A stretch of DNA of 51,551 nucleotides from Ruminococcus sp. (GCA_017437285.1 JAFSBM010000119.1:1-51551); one strand, 5' to 3'. Counted from the first letter of the stretch, positions 25,851 to 34,098 are shown. The notes: a model not told the origin generated them from the sequence alone. A program made the numbers and translations.

Positions 25851-27341
25851 TCAATTCAGCGTATACTCTATAATATTGCTTACACGTATATATGTGCCGT
25901 TTATATAAGCCACAAGATAAATAGTATACTTTGCAGGGGAATCTCCTACCCAGTTATGAGTATCGAGAACGAGTTCATTTTCTGCATTTCTTTGAAGTCT
26001 TTGCTCATCGTTAATCAATATATTCCAGCCAAGGTTGTGAAATCCCTCGTGTTCATCACGGGTAACCGTGTAATCATCGTTAAGGGTAATTGTAAAGGTT
26101 TCCACAATTTCAACCTCAGCCTCACGCTTCTGACGGTAAGAAAGATATTCAAAAGGCTCGCCGTTTACAATAACATCAGCTGAACAGTTCTTGAAATTTA
26201 TATCTGTTTCCCTGCCCACAATTCCTGCATAGTCGTCATCTCCGCCGTCAACTCTGCCCTGTACATGGACATTTTCCCACGCTCCCGACATATAAAGCTC
26301 ACCGCCTGCAATGCCTGTGCAATGGGTTGCGGAAACATATGCGTCCTCGAAATTGATATTCTTCACGGAAACTCCTGTGCCGTAGCCGATAAAGCCCGAT
26401 TGCAGATAATTTTCAATAATGGTCATACCGTAAATCGTATGTCCCTGACCGTCAACAGTTCCCGAAAATCCATTGCCGAATCCTTTTCCCCAGCCCATTG
26501 GTTTCCATTGATAATCTGAAAGGTCAATGTTCTTTTCAAGGGTTATATCGACATTTCCGTCAATTCCGTTGACATACCACACAACAGATGCAAGCTGTTC
26601 AGCGGTGGATACGTGAAAATAGGGAGCATTTTCCATTGCCCATTCCTTATTGGCAAGAGCCATAATACTTCCCGTATCTTCCTCACGCTCCCAGTCGGTT
26701 TTGTACTGGGTTAAATCCCTTTCGTAGGCATATTCCGACACGTCAATGCCCCAACAGCCGTACCATTGGTAGGCATCGGCAAGGAGATAAACTCCCGATT
26801 CGTCAATATCAGCGGAAACAATGCACTTATCCGTATCAAGTTCGAAATCCTCAACGGTGTTGTAAAACTCATCTTCCTCGGAATAGTGGAGCATTACGAG
26901 ATTTTTTTCGGGGATTCCTCTCAATTCCGACGTATCATATTCAAAGCCTAAACGTGGCTGTGAAATCTCGGAATCATATTCGATTTCAATGGGAATTCCC
27001 ACCAGTCCAACAACTCCGCTGTGGAGCATATCAATATTATACAAATCCTTGACCTGTGCGTGTTTTCGTATATCCTCGGAGCATAAGCCCTCGAAATAAA
27101 CTCTTACGACTTCGGGTTTTTCCGAATTTTTTATAGTTTTACGACATTCCTGACGGGTAGGGTCTGCTTTTTCAAGCTGTTCCGTAGCTACTTCCGACGA
27201 TATTACAGTTTCGGTTACAGGTATTTCCTCTGTCGGAACAGTCAATTCCTCATCGGTTTCATAAGCTGAATACAGCAAACCGCAGGAAGTGCAGGAAATC
27301 ATCATAGACAGCACAGCCATAACAGAAAACAGCTTTTTCAC
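25851..27341 (-). CDS. Lipoprotein with GLUG-like beta-helix repeats
   Basis: The gene encodes 496 residues from a GTG start (AAAGGGAGGG six bases upstream). The signal ends in the lipobox SCTSCG. Residues about 270-400 contain DGQGHTIYGMTI, SGFIGYGTGVSVKNINF and YAGIVGRETDINFKNCSA, the pattern of GLUG-type right-handed beta-helix modules found in surface adhesins. The region before it (70-220) is unassigned. It lies 37 bases downstream of iorB, but its content does not suggest a role in that pathway. Confidence 0.75.
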   Translation of the reverse strand: MKKLFSVMAVLSMMISCTSCGLLYSAYETDEELTVPTEEIPVTETVISSEVATEQLEKADPTRQECRKTIKNSEKPEVVRVYFEGLCSEDIRKHAQVKDLYNIDMLHSGVVGLVGIPIEIEYDSEISQPRLGFEYDTSELRGIPEKNLVMLHYSEEDEFYNTVEDFELDTDKCIVSADIDESGVYLLADAYQWYGCWGIDVSEYAYERDLTQYKTDWEREEDTGSIMALANKEWAMENAPYFHVSTAEQLASVVWYVNGIDGNVDITLEKNIDLSDYQWKPMGWGKGFGNGFSGTVDGQGHTIYGMTIIENYLQSGFIGYGTGVSVKNINFEDAYVSATHCTGIAGGELYMSGAWENVHVQGRVDGGDDDYAGIVGRETDINFKNCSADVIVNGEPFEYLSYRQKREAEVEIVETFTITLNDDYTVTRDEHEGFHNLGWNILINDEQRLQRNAENELVLDTHNWVGDSPAKYTIYLVAYINGTYIRVSNIIEYTLN

Positions 27342-27377
27342 AGCAATCCCTCCCTTTCAGATTATGTGCGTTATTTC

Positions 27378-27956
27378 TTACTTTGCAGCGTTTCTGCCAA
27401 GTTCAAATGCCTTTTTATTCAGTTCAAGGAATTTAGGCGGTACGCACTGTTCAAGAGCATTCTGCCAGAGTTCCTCGGGGAAATCTGTCTTTGCAGAAAG
27501 TACGCCCATAAGAACTACGTTTGAAGCCTTTGCTGTACCTGCTTCCTCAGCAAGTGAAAGAGCGTCAACAGCTGTAATATCAGCACCTGCCTCAGCAAGC
27601 TTGCTTACGAGGTCAGCAGGGTATTCCATAGCACCTGTGATTACAGGCATAGGCTCAATCTGCTGTGTTGATGTGATAAGTGTACCGCCCTTTTTCAGAT
27701 ATGGCAGGCAGCGTGCAGCTTCAAGCAGTTCAAAGGAAATTACAGCGTCAGCTTCGCCCTTTTCTACAACGGGAGAATACACCTTATCGCCGTATTTTAC
27801 GTATGTAACAACAGAACCGCCACGCTGGCTCATTCCGTGAACTTCGCTTACTTTTACATCATATCCCTGTGCAAGAAGCACATTTCCCAGAAGTCTTGAC
27901 GCAAGGAGTGAACCCTGTCCGCCGACTCCGACAATCATAATTGATTTAGTTTCCAT
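27378..27956 (-). CDS. iorB: Indolepyruvate ferredoxin oxidoreductase beta subunit
   Basis: The gene encodes 192 residues starting METKSIMIVGVGGQGS. The ATG at 27956 lies right after the stop of the small membrane gene (27973) with GGAG 12 bases upstream; a longer in-frame ORF overlaps that gene and is less likely. The G-V-G-G-Q-G motif and EVHGMSQRGGSVVT are hallmarks of the gamma-type subunit of 2-oxoacid:ferredoxin oxidoreductases. With iorA it decarboxylates aryl pyruvates to arylacetyl-CoA and reduces ferredoxin. Three small genes separate it from iorA, which is unusual. Confidence 0.92.
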   Translation of the reverse strand: METKSIMIVGVGGQGSLLASRLLGNVLLAQGYDVKVSEVHGMSQRGGSVVTYVKYGDKVYSPVVEKGEADAVISFELLEAARCLPYLKKGGTLITSTQQIEPMPVITGAMEYPADLVSKLAEAGADITAVDALSLAEEAGTAKASNVVLMGVLSAKTDFPEELWQNALEQCVPPKFLELNKKAFELGRNAAK

Positions 27957-27972
27957 ATTTAATTTTTTCTCC

Positions 27973-28194
27973 TTAATTATTTTCATTTGATGTATACTTC
28001 TGCTCCAAGGCATCTTGTGCTGTTTTCTTTACCGAGATTTTTTCGACAAAGGCTTCGATAATGCCGAATACAGCTACTACCACAGCTATAACGCCTATTT
28101 TTCCCCATAAACCGAATTCAAACCTGTCGCTTATATTGAACGCAACAAAAAATCTGAATACTTCATATAAAAAACTCAAAATTTTTGATTTCAT
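27973..28194 (-). CDS. Small membrane protein, paralogue A (73 aa)
   Basis: The protein has 73 residues: an amphipathic N-terminus, then ISDRFEFGLWGKIGVIAVVVAVFGIIEAF, given here as ISDRFEFGLWG and KIGVIAVVVAVFGIIEAF, then a basic tail. AAGGGG lies seven bases before the ATG. It is clearly related to the next small protein (28197), which has ISDRLEMNFWAKFGILVVVL. One, possibly two, membrane helices. No known family is recognised. It sits in the middle of the ior operon, two bases from its paralogue. Confidence 0.7.
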   Translation of the reverse strand: MKSKILSFLYEVFRFFVAFNISDRFEFGLWGKIGVIAVVVAVFGIIEAFVEKISVKKTAQDALEQKYTSNENN

Positions 28195-28196
28195 TA

Positions 28197-28412
28197 TTAT
28201 TCCCCTTGATTATCGGACAAATCCTTGTCGGGAATCATCGGCTCACCCTTGAAAAAGCGTTCCATATATGGCTCTGCTTCGTCAAATATGAGCAGCACAA
28301 CAACAAGTATACCGAATTTCGCCCAGAAATTCATTTCAAGTCTGTCCGAAATAAATATTACGATGAAAAGCTGAATAAATCTGTAAACAAGATTAATTAT
28401 ATTTCTATTCAT
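28197..28412 (-). CDS. Small membrane protein, paralogue B (71 aa)
   Basis: The gene encodes 71 residues from the ATG at 28412 with GGTGAG upstream (a GTG three codons earlier is in frame). It shares ISDR-(F/L)E-(F/M)-xx-W-x-K-(I/F)-G with paralogue A at similar positions. Its tail is acidic (EAEPYMERFFKGEP) where that of A is basic, which could allow pairing. Function is unknown. Confidence 0.7.
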   Translation of the reverse strand: MNRNIINLVYRFIQLFIVIFISDRLEMNFWAKFGILVVVLLIFDEAEPYMERFFKGEPMIPDKDLSDNQGE

Positions 28413-28426
28413 AACGCTCACCGTTT

Positions 28427-28807
28427 TTATCTGTGAAATATCTCCACATCTCCGTCAACAAATCCGATGCCCACAGGCTTTGATGTGAGGATTGAAGCAT
28501 ATTTGCCCCTTTCCAGATACTCCTCAGCCCAGCCTGTGATAAGCTTCTGTGCGGCTTTCCAGTCCTTTTCAGCTTCATCTGAAAGCTCTACGCAGAATAT
28601 ATCTTCCTCCGATGACCAACATTCCTCGCAAGCCCAGTCGGGGTCATTTTCATCAAATGCCTCACAAGCTACAAGCTGAACGGCATAGACGCTGTCCTCC
28701 ACAGACTCCTCATAAAGGTTAAAGCAGAATGATACTGTTTCATCGGGCATATCGTTATTTTCAAGAATATTGTCAAGCCAATTGACAAACTCGCTGTAAA
28801 TATCCAT
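28427..28807 (-). CDS. Small acidic cytoplasmic protein
   Basis: The gene encodes 126 residues from the ATG at 28807 (GGAG nine bases upstream), starting 16 bases after iorA. It is rich in Asp and Glu, with three cysteines clustered in WACEECWSSEEDIFC, and has no signal or membrane helix. I recognise no family. Its spacing implies co-transcription with iorA and iorB. Confidence 0.65.
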   Translation of the reverse strand: MDIYSEFVNWLDNILENNDMPDETVSFCFNLYEESVEDSVYAVQLVACEAFDENDPDWACEECWSSEEDIFCVELSDEAEKDWKAAQKLITGWAEEYLERGKYASILTSKPVGIGFVDGDVEIFHR

Positions 28808-28822
28808 AATCATTATCTCCAA

Positions 28823-30553
28823 TCAGATTATTGCACCAATCTTGCACTGCTCCTTGCAGATGCCGCAGCCTACGCACTGTGTATGGTCAATAACAGCCTT
28901 GCCGTCCTTCATTGAAATTGCAGGACATCCAAGCTTCATACACATCTTACAGCCTACGCACTTGTCAGCTTCAACCTTGAACGGAGCGTTGTGCTTAACG
29001 TATTTGAGCAATGCACAAGGTCTGCGAGAAATGATAACAGATGCCTCATCAGCAGCTAATTCTTCCTTGATTGCAGCCTCAGTTTCAGCAAGCTTGTATG
29101 GGTCAACTACACGTACACGCTTTATACCGATAGCCTTGCAGAGTTCCTCAAGATTAACAGCAGCAGCAGGGTCGCCCTTGAGATTTTTGCCTGTTGTGGG
29201 GTTCTGCTGATGACCTGTCATACCTGTGATTGAGTTATCAAGGATAATAACAGTTGAATTTGAGTTGTTGTATGCGATATTTACAAGACCTGTCATACCG
29301 CTGTGCATAAATGTTGAATCACCGATAACAGCAACGCTCTTATGCTCGCTCTCTGCACCTCTTGCCTTGTTGAAGCCGTGAAGTCCCGAGATTGAAGCAC
29401 CCATACAGATTGTTGTATCCATAGCGTTAAGAGGAGCAGCTGCACCGAGGGTATAACATCCGATATCGCCTGAAACTGTAACGCCAAGCTTTTTCAGATT
29501 GTAGAAAAGTCCACGGTGAGGACAGCCTGCACACATAACGGGAGGACGAACAGGAATTGCATCTTCAAGAGCTGCAAACTCCTTCTTTTCGCCCAGAAGC
29601 TTTTCAGCAATTGCGGACTGGTTGATTTCGCCGATACAGCCGAAAATAGCCTTGCCCTCTACGTTGGTAACACCGATATTGCGGCAATGTGACTCGATAA
29701 TGCCGTCAAGTTCCTCCACAACTACAATGCGGTCATATTTAGCCGCAAAGTCACGGATAAGCTGTACAGGCATAGGATTAACCATACCAAGCTTTAATAC
29801 AGATGCCTTTTCGCCGAGAGCCTCCTTGACATACTGATAAGCCGCACCGTTTGTGATTACGCCGAATTCAGCCTTGTCGGAGATTTCAACATGGTTGAGA
29901 GGTGAAGTTTCAGCATACTCTGTAAGCTTTGCTGTACGCTCCTCAACAAATACGTGTCTGCCTCTTGCAAATGCAGGCATCATAACATATTTCTGTGGAT
30001 TTTTTGTATATTCCTTTAATTCAAGTTCCTGTCTGTCGAATGTTTCAACAATGCTCTGTGAATGAGCAACACGGGTTGACATTCTTACAATAACGGGAGT
30101 ATCGAAATTCTCTGAAATTTCATATGCAAGCTTTACGAAATCACGGCACTCTGTGGAGTCGGAGGGTTCAAGCATAGGAACCTTTGACGCAATTGCGTGG
30201 TGGCGGCTGTCCTGCTCATTCTGTGAGGAGTGCATACCCTGGTCATCAGCTACGGCAATAACAAGTCCGCCGTTTACACCTGAATAAGAAGCTGTATAAA
30301 GTGGGTCAGCTGCAACATTGAGTCCTACGTGCTTCATTCCGCAGAATGCTCTTGCACCTGCAATTGACGCACCGAGAGCCGCTTCCATAGCTACCTTTTC
30401 ATTGGGAGCCCATTCAGCGTAAATCTCCGCATACTTTGCAACTTCCTCTGTGATTTCAGTTGATGGAGTACCGGGGTAGCTTGATACTACCTTACAGCCT
30501 GCCTCGTAAAGACCTCTTGCGAAAGCCTCGTTACCTAACATAAGTTTCTTCAT
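28823..30553 (-). CDS. iorA: Indolepyruvate ferredoxin oxidoreductase alpha subunit
   Basis: The 576-residue fused alpha/beta-type 2-oxoacid oxidoreductase has an N-terminal pyrimidine-binding domain with SSYPGTPSTEI (24-34), a TPP-pyrophosphate domain with GDIGCYTLG and GDSTFMHSG, and a C-terminal ferredoxin domain with two 4Fe-4S clusters (CVGCKMCMKLGCP and CVGCGICKEQC). It converts indole-3-, phenyl- or 4-hydroxyphenyl-pyruvate to the aryl-acetyl-CoA. It is the first gene of the operon leading through iorB towards paaK; GGAAAGGAA precedes the ATG. Confidence 0.95.
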   Translation of the reverse strand: MKKLMLGNEAFARGLYEAGCKVVSSYPGTPSTEITEEVAKYAEIYAEWAPNEKVAMEAALGASIAGARAFCGMKHVGLNVAADPLYTASYSGVNGGLVIAVADDQGMHSSQNEQDSRHHAIASKVPMLEPSDSTECRDFVKLAYEISENFDTPVIVRMSTRVAHSQSIVETFDRQELELKEYTKNPQKYVMMPAFARGRHVFVEERTAKLTEYAETSPLNHVEISDKAEFGVITNGAAYQYVKEALGEKASVLKLGMVNPMPVQLIRDFAAKYDRIVVVEELDGIIESHCRNIGVTNVEGKAIFGCIGEINQSAIAEKLLGEKKEFAALEDAIPVRPPVMCAGCPHRGLFYNLKKLGVTVSGDIGCYTLGAAAPLNAMDTTICMGASISGLHGFNKARGAESEHKSVAVIGDSTFMHSGMTGLVNIAYNNSNSTVIILDNSITGMTGHQQNPTTGKNLKGDPAAAVNLEELCKAIGIKRVRVVDPYKLAETEAAIKEELAADEASVIISRRPCALLKYVKHNAPFKVEADKCVGCKMCMKLGCPAISMKDGKAVIDHTQCVGCGICKEQCKIGAII

Positions 30554-30557
30554 TATT

Positions 30558-31409
30558 TTATTCCTTTCCTATACATTTATTTTTTATATATTCTTCAAGC
30601 AGAAACTTTACAAGACCGCTTTTATCATTGCTGTCTATTATTATATCAGCTGCTGCTTTTGTTTCTTCATCTGCATTGCCCATAGCCACTCTTACATCGG
30701 CAGCTTCAAACATACTCAGATCATACATTTTATCCGAAATGCAGACAACTCTGTCACAACTGAGTTCATCTTTTATTTTGCTGATAGCAATTCCCTGAGA
30801 TGTTTTTTTAGAAGAGATGCAAATTCTGTAATTATTATTACTCTTATCCTCATAAAACGTAAAACGCACATCTTTAAGCTGTATTGCTTTCTTTTTCAGA
30901 GGAAGAAGCTCTTCATAAGTTCCTTTTGCGGTAAAAGCAATAATATGTAAATGTTCCTGATTCATTTGATTCAGGCATTGATTAATCGTTCCGCCTTCCT
31001 CTCCCCATGTTACAAAATCGTTATGATGATTTGAAAAACATAGTGGGGAGTAGCTTGCACACCAAGATTTTATTCCATGTATTTCGCCTTTTATGTCATA
31101 GGTATCATATATTTCCGCAATAGCATACTGTGATGTTAAAGAAATACATTTTGGTGATTTTCTTGTCCATGCTCCATTAAGCAATATGTTATCAAAACCG
31201 CTATGCGTTCCGATAAGAATACGTTTGATGATTCTTACAAATTCAGGTTTTAGCATATCACCAAATTCAAACCAGGAACGATCAGTAGCAATAACAATAT
31301 CCATACCATTTTTACTGAGCCGTTCAAGTATATCAAGGTCGTAATTACTAACCATACCTTTTGAATCAAGAAAAGCACCGCACAATTCAACAACATAAAG
31401 GGTTTTCAT
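30558..31409 (-). CDS. Degenerate HAD-IIB (Cof-like) protein, probably catalytically dead
   Basis: The gene encodes 283 residues, its ATG overlapping the TGA of the upstream HAD gene by four bases. It aligns throughout with that paralogue but lacks the catalytic core: motif I DLDGTLLNS has become ELCGAFLDS (both Asp lost), motif II is ATDRS, the motif III lysine is replaced in TSQGIAI, and motif IV is SDKMYDLSMFEAADV. The cap domain and C-terminal fold signature (DVRVAMGNADEETKAAADIII) are conserved. It may be a regulatory or binding partner of the active enzyme, or a decaying duplicate; the intact frame argues against simple decay. Confidence 0.8.
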   Translation of the reverse strand: MKTLYVVELCGAFLDSKGMVSNYDLDILERLSKNGMDIVIATDRSWFEFGDMLKPEFVRIIKRILIGTHSGFDNILLNGAWTRKSPKCISLTSQYAIAEIYDTYDIKGEIHGIKSWCASYSPLCFSNHHNDFVTWGEEGGTINQCLNQMNQEHLHIIAFTAKGTYEELLPLKKKAIQLKDVRFTFYEDKSNNNYRICISSKKTSQGIAISKIKDELSCDRVVCISDKMYDLSMFEAADVRVAMGNADEETKAAADIIIDSNDKSGLVKFLLEEYIKNKCIGKE

Positions 31410-32230
31410 TTCGTAATTGCCTCTCTGAGCCACTTTGCAACTCCATCCTCATCATTTGTGCCAATCACAAAATCTGCGGCTTTTTTCAGCTCATCTTTTG
31501 CATTGCCCACGGCAATTTTAACATCAGCTGCTTTGAACATTGACAAATCGTTGAGATTATCCCCGAATGCCACAATTTTATCAAAGCCGTATTCCTCACG
31601 GAGGAATTTCAATCCGTTAGCCTTTGAGGCATTTTCCGAGAAAATTTCAAGATAATACTTTCCCGTATATGTATCCTCATAGAAAACGTGGTCAAGACCT
31701 TTCACAGAAGCGGCAATTCTCTCAATGGGGAGCAGCTTTTCATAATCCCCTGTTGAAGTGAGATACACCACACTTCCGTCATTTTCGCTGTGCAAATCAG
31801 CGCATTTCCATAGGGGCTGACCTGTTTTGCTGCGGGTTCTTACATACTCCTGCATTAGTTCATTGAGATTGTCGCTGTAGCAAGTTCCGAACTTTTCGCC
31901 CCTGAACTTAAACATAAACGTTCCCACGTTATTTTCCGCAAATGCGTCGATTATCCTTGCGGCGGCATCAATGGGAATATCGGATTTTCGGACGTATCTG
32001 CCGCTTTTCCTGTCATATATCTCCGCCCCGTTATTGACAATGCAGGGGACGCTGATATTCAGCTTTTCCGTGATACTGCCTGCGGAATATTCGGTTCTTG
32101 CGGTGGCATAGGTGAAATACATACCCTTTTCAATGAGGGAATTTATGGTATTCACCGTATAATCCGACAACTCCGCCTGCGAATTCAGCAGAGTTCCGTC
32201 AAGGTCGGTGATAAACAAGGTTTTGCCCAA
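31406..32230 (-). CDS. HAD-IIB family (Cof-type) phosphatase
   Basis: The gene encodes 274 residues from a TTG start with GGAG eight bases upstream. It has all four HAD motifs: TDLDGTLLNS (nucleophile D9 and D11), TARTEYS, a lysine in ASKANGL and GDNLNDLSMF. Cof-type phosphatases dephosphorylate sugar phosphates, FMN or pyridoxal phosphate; the substrate is not predictable. The degenerate paralogue follows with translational overlap. Confidence 0.88.
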   Translation of the reverse strand: MGKTLFITDLDGTLLNSQAELSDYTVNTINSLIEKGMYFTYATARTEYSAGSITEKLNISVPCIVNNGAEIYDRKSGRYVRKSDIPIDAAARIIDAFAENNVGTFMFKFRGEKFGTCYSDNLNELMQEYVRTRSKTGQPLWKCADLHSENDGSVVYLTSTGDYEKLLPIERIAASVKGLDHVFYEDTYTGKYYLEIFSENASKANGLKFLREEYGFDKIVAFGDNLNDLSMFKAADVKIAVGNAKDELKKAADFVIGTNDEDGVAKWLREAITK

Positions 32231-32264
32231 TTACTTCACTCCAAATGGAAAATTTTGCTTGCTA

Positions 32265-32422
32265 TTGCTCCGCCAATTAAGCCTTGCCAAAAAGACGAAG
32301 GCAGAAAGGGAATTTATCAAGGAAGAAAAACGCAGGAATGCTGCCGCATTTCAAGTTTTTCTGACGCAGAGAAATTTTCTTTATGTCGAGTATTTGACGG
32401 TAAGGTTTAGTTGGTGGAGCAA
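32265..32422. repeat. 158-bp element with 24-bp imperfect terminal inverted repeats
   Basis: TTGCTCCGCCAATTAAGCC (32265-32283, continuing TTGCC to 32288) matches the reverse complement of 32399-32422 at 20 of 24 positions. There is no internal gene. Its size and ends fit a third MITE-like family, but only one copy is seen in the window. Confidence 0.55.
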
Positions 32423-32584
32423 TGTATTGCTTTATAGTACAAAAGAGGCTACTTATAATTATAACATAAAATCTCTGAAAAGTGAACTATTTAATCAGTA
32501 TTTATAAAATTTTGTGAACAGCTACAAATTATATATGCAATTGATGTACAATTTGACTAAACAACATCTTTTTCAGAAAAGCTA

Positions 32585-32613
32585 TTGACAAACGAGAGGG
32601 AATGAGATATAAT
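32585..32613 (+). promoter_or_regulatory. Promoter of the CNNM transporter leader
   Basis: TTGACA (32585-32590), 17-nt spacer, TATAAT (32608-32613): perfect consensus, placing the start near 32620 and a leader of about 180 nt before the transporter ATG. Confidence 0.85.
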
Positions 32614-32649
32614 ATATATTAAATCAAATTTGAAAAGGTGAGATATTTA

Positions 32650-32733
32650 ATGGACAGCTGCCCCGACGGGTGTAATATCAAGAAAATAGAATATTGCTTT
32701 TCAGGGCATGGTCTGCACTATCTTTTGTGTTAG
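32650..32733 (+). CDS. 27-residue leader peptide upstream of the CNNM transporter
   Basis: The ATG at 32650 follows AAAGGTGAG seven bases upstream. The peptide begins MDSCPDGCNIKKIEYC and ends HYLLC, with four cysteines and an Asp/Pro-rich start. Its UAG stop (32731-32733) lies exactly at the start of the 3' arm of the hairpin at 32705-32746. This is the geometry of a leader-peptide attenuator: a ribosome reaching the stop would block the hairpin. Early Asp/Pro-rich stretches are known to destabilise ribosomes at low Mg2+ (as in MgtL), and the downstream gene belongs to a Mg2+/Co2+ transporter family. Confidence 0.6.
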   Translation: MDSCPDGCNIKKIEYCFSGHGLHYLLC

Positions 32734-32750
32734 TGCAGATTATGCCTTTT
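32705..32750 (+). terminator. Attenuator-like hairpin in the CNNM transporter leader
   Basis: GGCAT-GGT-CTGCACTA (32705-32720) pairs with TAGTGCAG-ATT-ATGCC (32731-32746) and TTTT follows. GGGCA at its 5' base (32704-32708) can alternatively pair with TGCCC at 32659-32663 inside the leader ORF, giving a possible anti-terminator. Confidence 0.6.
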
Positions 32751-32799
32751 AGTGCGTACATCAGAAAGTTTAAGAAATTTTAAAAGTGAGGTATTTTTT

Positions 32800-34098
32800 A
32801 TGTTAGGGCAGATAATTCTGCAAATCGTTCTTATTGCATTAAACGCTGTTTTCGCCTGTGCGGAAATCGCAGTAATTCAGGCAAATCCTGCAAAAATCGA
32901 CAAATTAGCCGAGGAGGGCAATAAAAAGGCTAAAAAGCTTCAGAAGCTGTCGGATAATCCAACGAAATTTTTAGCAACAATTCAGGTGGCAATTACCTTA
33001 TCAGGCTTTATCGGTGCGGCTTTTGCTGCCGATAACTTTGCAGATAAGATAATAAATCTTACAAATGCGGCAGGCTTTGAGGAATACAACGGAATTTTAA
33101 AGCCTCTGGCAGTTATTGCTGTAACCCTTATTCTCTCATATATTACCCTTGTTTTCGGTGAGCTTGTGCCTAAACGTGCCGCAATGAAAAATCCCGAAAA
33201 GCTTGCTATGAATATGTCCGGAATGATTTCAGCTGTACAGAAATTCTTCACTCCCCTTGTGTGGATTCTCAACGCTTCCACAAACGGAGTTCTCCGTCTT
33301 ATGGGAATTAATCCCCAAACTGAGGAGGAAACCGTCACCGAGGAAGAAATTCTCATGATGTCCGATGCAGGTGCTGAATCAGGTACAATTGACGAGGACG
33401 ACAACAGAATTATCAAGAATATTTTTGAATTCGATGACCTTACTGCTGAGCAGGTCTGCACTCACCGTACCGATGTTGTAATGCTGTGGGCTGAGGAAGA
33501 TGTTGAAACATGGGAGAAAACAATTCACCGCACTCGTCACTCACTTTTCCCCATTTGCGGCGAAAGCGTTGATAATATAATCGGTATTCTCAATGCTAAG
33601 GATTATTTCCGACTCACCGACAAGAGCCGTGAAAATATTATGAAAAACGCTGTTCGTGAGCCTTATTTCGTCCACGAAACTATGAAAGCCGATGTGCTTT
33701 TTGCTCAGATGAAACGCCGTGGTGCACATCATTTTGCTGTGGTAGTTGACGAATACGGCGGAATGACGGGAATTATCACGGTTACTGACCTTGTTGAGGA
33801 ACTTGTAGGCGAATTTGACGACGATGAAATGAATACTCCCGAACCTGTGCTGAAATCCGTAGGCGAAAACCGCTGGATTGTCCCCGGTATCACGGATTTA
33901 GGGGAGGTAAATGAGGCTTTAGGCATAAATCTCCCCACGGAGGAATACGATACTTTCGGCGGATATGTCATTGACGGTCTTGGAGAAATTCCCAAAGACG
34001 GTCTGACAGCGGAACTTGACTGTGACGGTTTACATATTGAGGTGCTGAAAATTTATCATCATCGTGTGGAAATTTGCAGGGTAACTCTCAGAGATTAG
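32800..34098 (+). CDS. CNNM/CorC-family (hemolysin-like) membrane protein with CBS pair
   Basis: The gene encodes 432 residues from the ATG at 32800, preferred because AGTGAGG stands eight bases upstream; a longer in-frame start at 32752 is unsupported. Architecture: DUF21 (CNNM) transmembrane domain (about 1-185, with NAVFACAEIAVIQANPAKI), a CBS pair (about 205-320) and a CorC_HlyC domain (about 335-430, with TFGGYVIDGLGEIP). Family members export or sense Mg2+ (MpfA, CorC, CNNM). It is the only long gene behind the leader peptide and attenuator. Confidence 0.9.
   Translation: MLGQIILQIVLIALNAVFACAEIAVIQANPAKIDKLAEEGNKKAKKLQKLSDNPTKFLATIQVAITLSGFIGAAFAADNFADKIINLTNAAGFEEYNGILKPLAVIAVTLILSYITLVFGELVPKRAAMKNPEKLAMNMSGMISAVQKFFTPLVWILNASTNGVLRLMGINPQTEEETVTEEEILMMSDAGAESGTIDEDDNRIIKNIFEFDDLTAEQVCTHRTDVVMLWAEEDVETWEKTIHRTRHSLFPICGESVDNIIGILNAKDYFRLTDKSRENIMKNAVREPYFVHETMKADVLFAQMKRRGAHHFAVVVDEYGGMTGIITVTDLVEELVGEFDDDEMNTPEPVLKSVGENRWIVPGITDLGEVNEALGINLPTEEYDTFGGYVIDGLGEIPKDGLTAELDCDGLHIEVLKIYHHRVEICRVTLRD

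Larger units (their letters stand above)
32231..32649. other. Gene-free stretch with inverted-repeat element and promoter
   Basis: It holds an imperfect 158-bp inverted-repeat element (32265-32422), an AT-rich segment and the promoter of the CNNM transporter leader (32585-32613). The 99-aa open frame at 32208-32507 has no ribosome site and spans the element, so I do not call it. Confidence 0.7.

Noticed and set aside
27957-28013. Longer iorB start at 28013
   Set aside because: It would overlap the small membrane gene; the family N-terminus begins at METKSIMIVGVGGQG.
32208-32507. 99-aa plus-strand ORF before the CNNM gene
   Set aside because: It spans the 158-bp inverted-repeat element, overlaps the HAD gene start and lacks a ribosome site.
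32650-32746. Known metal riboswitch (M-box, NiCo or yybP) upstream of the CNNM gene
   Set aside because: I could not match the conserved cores of these classes; the leader is better explained by a small ORF with a terminator hairpin.
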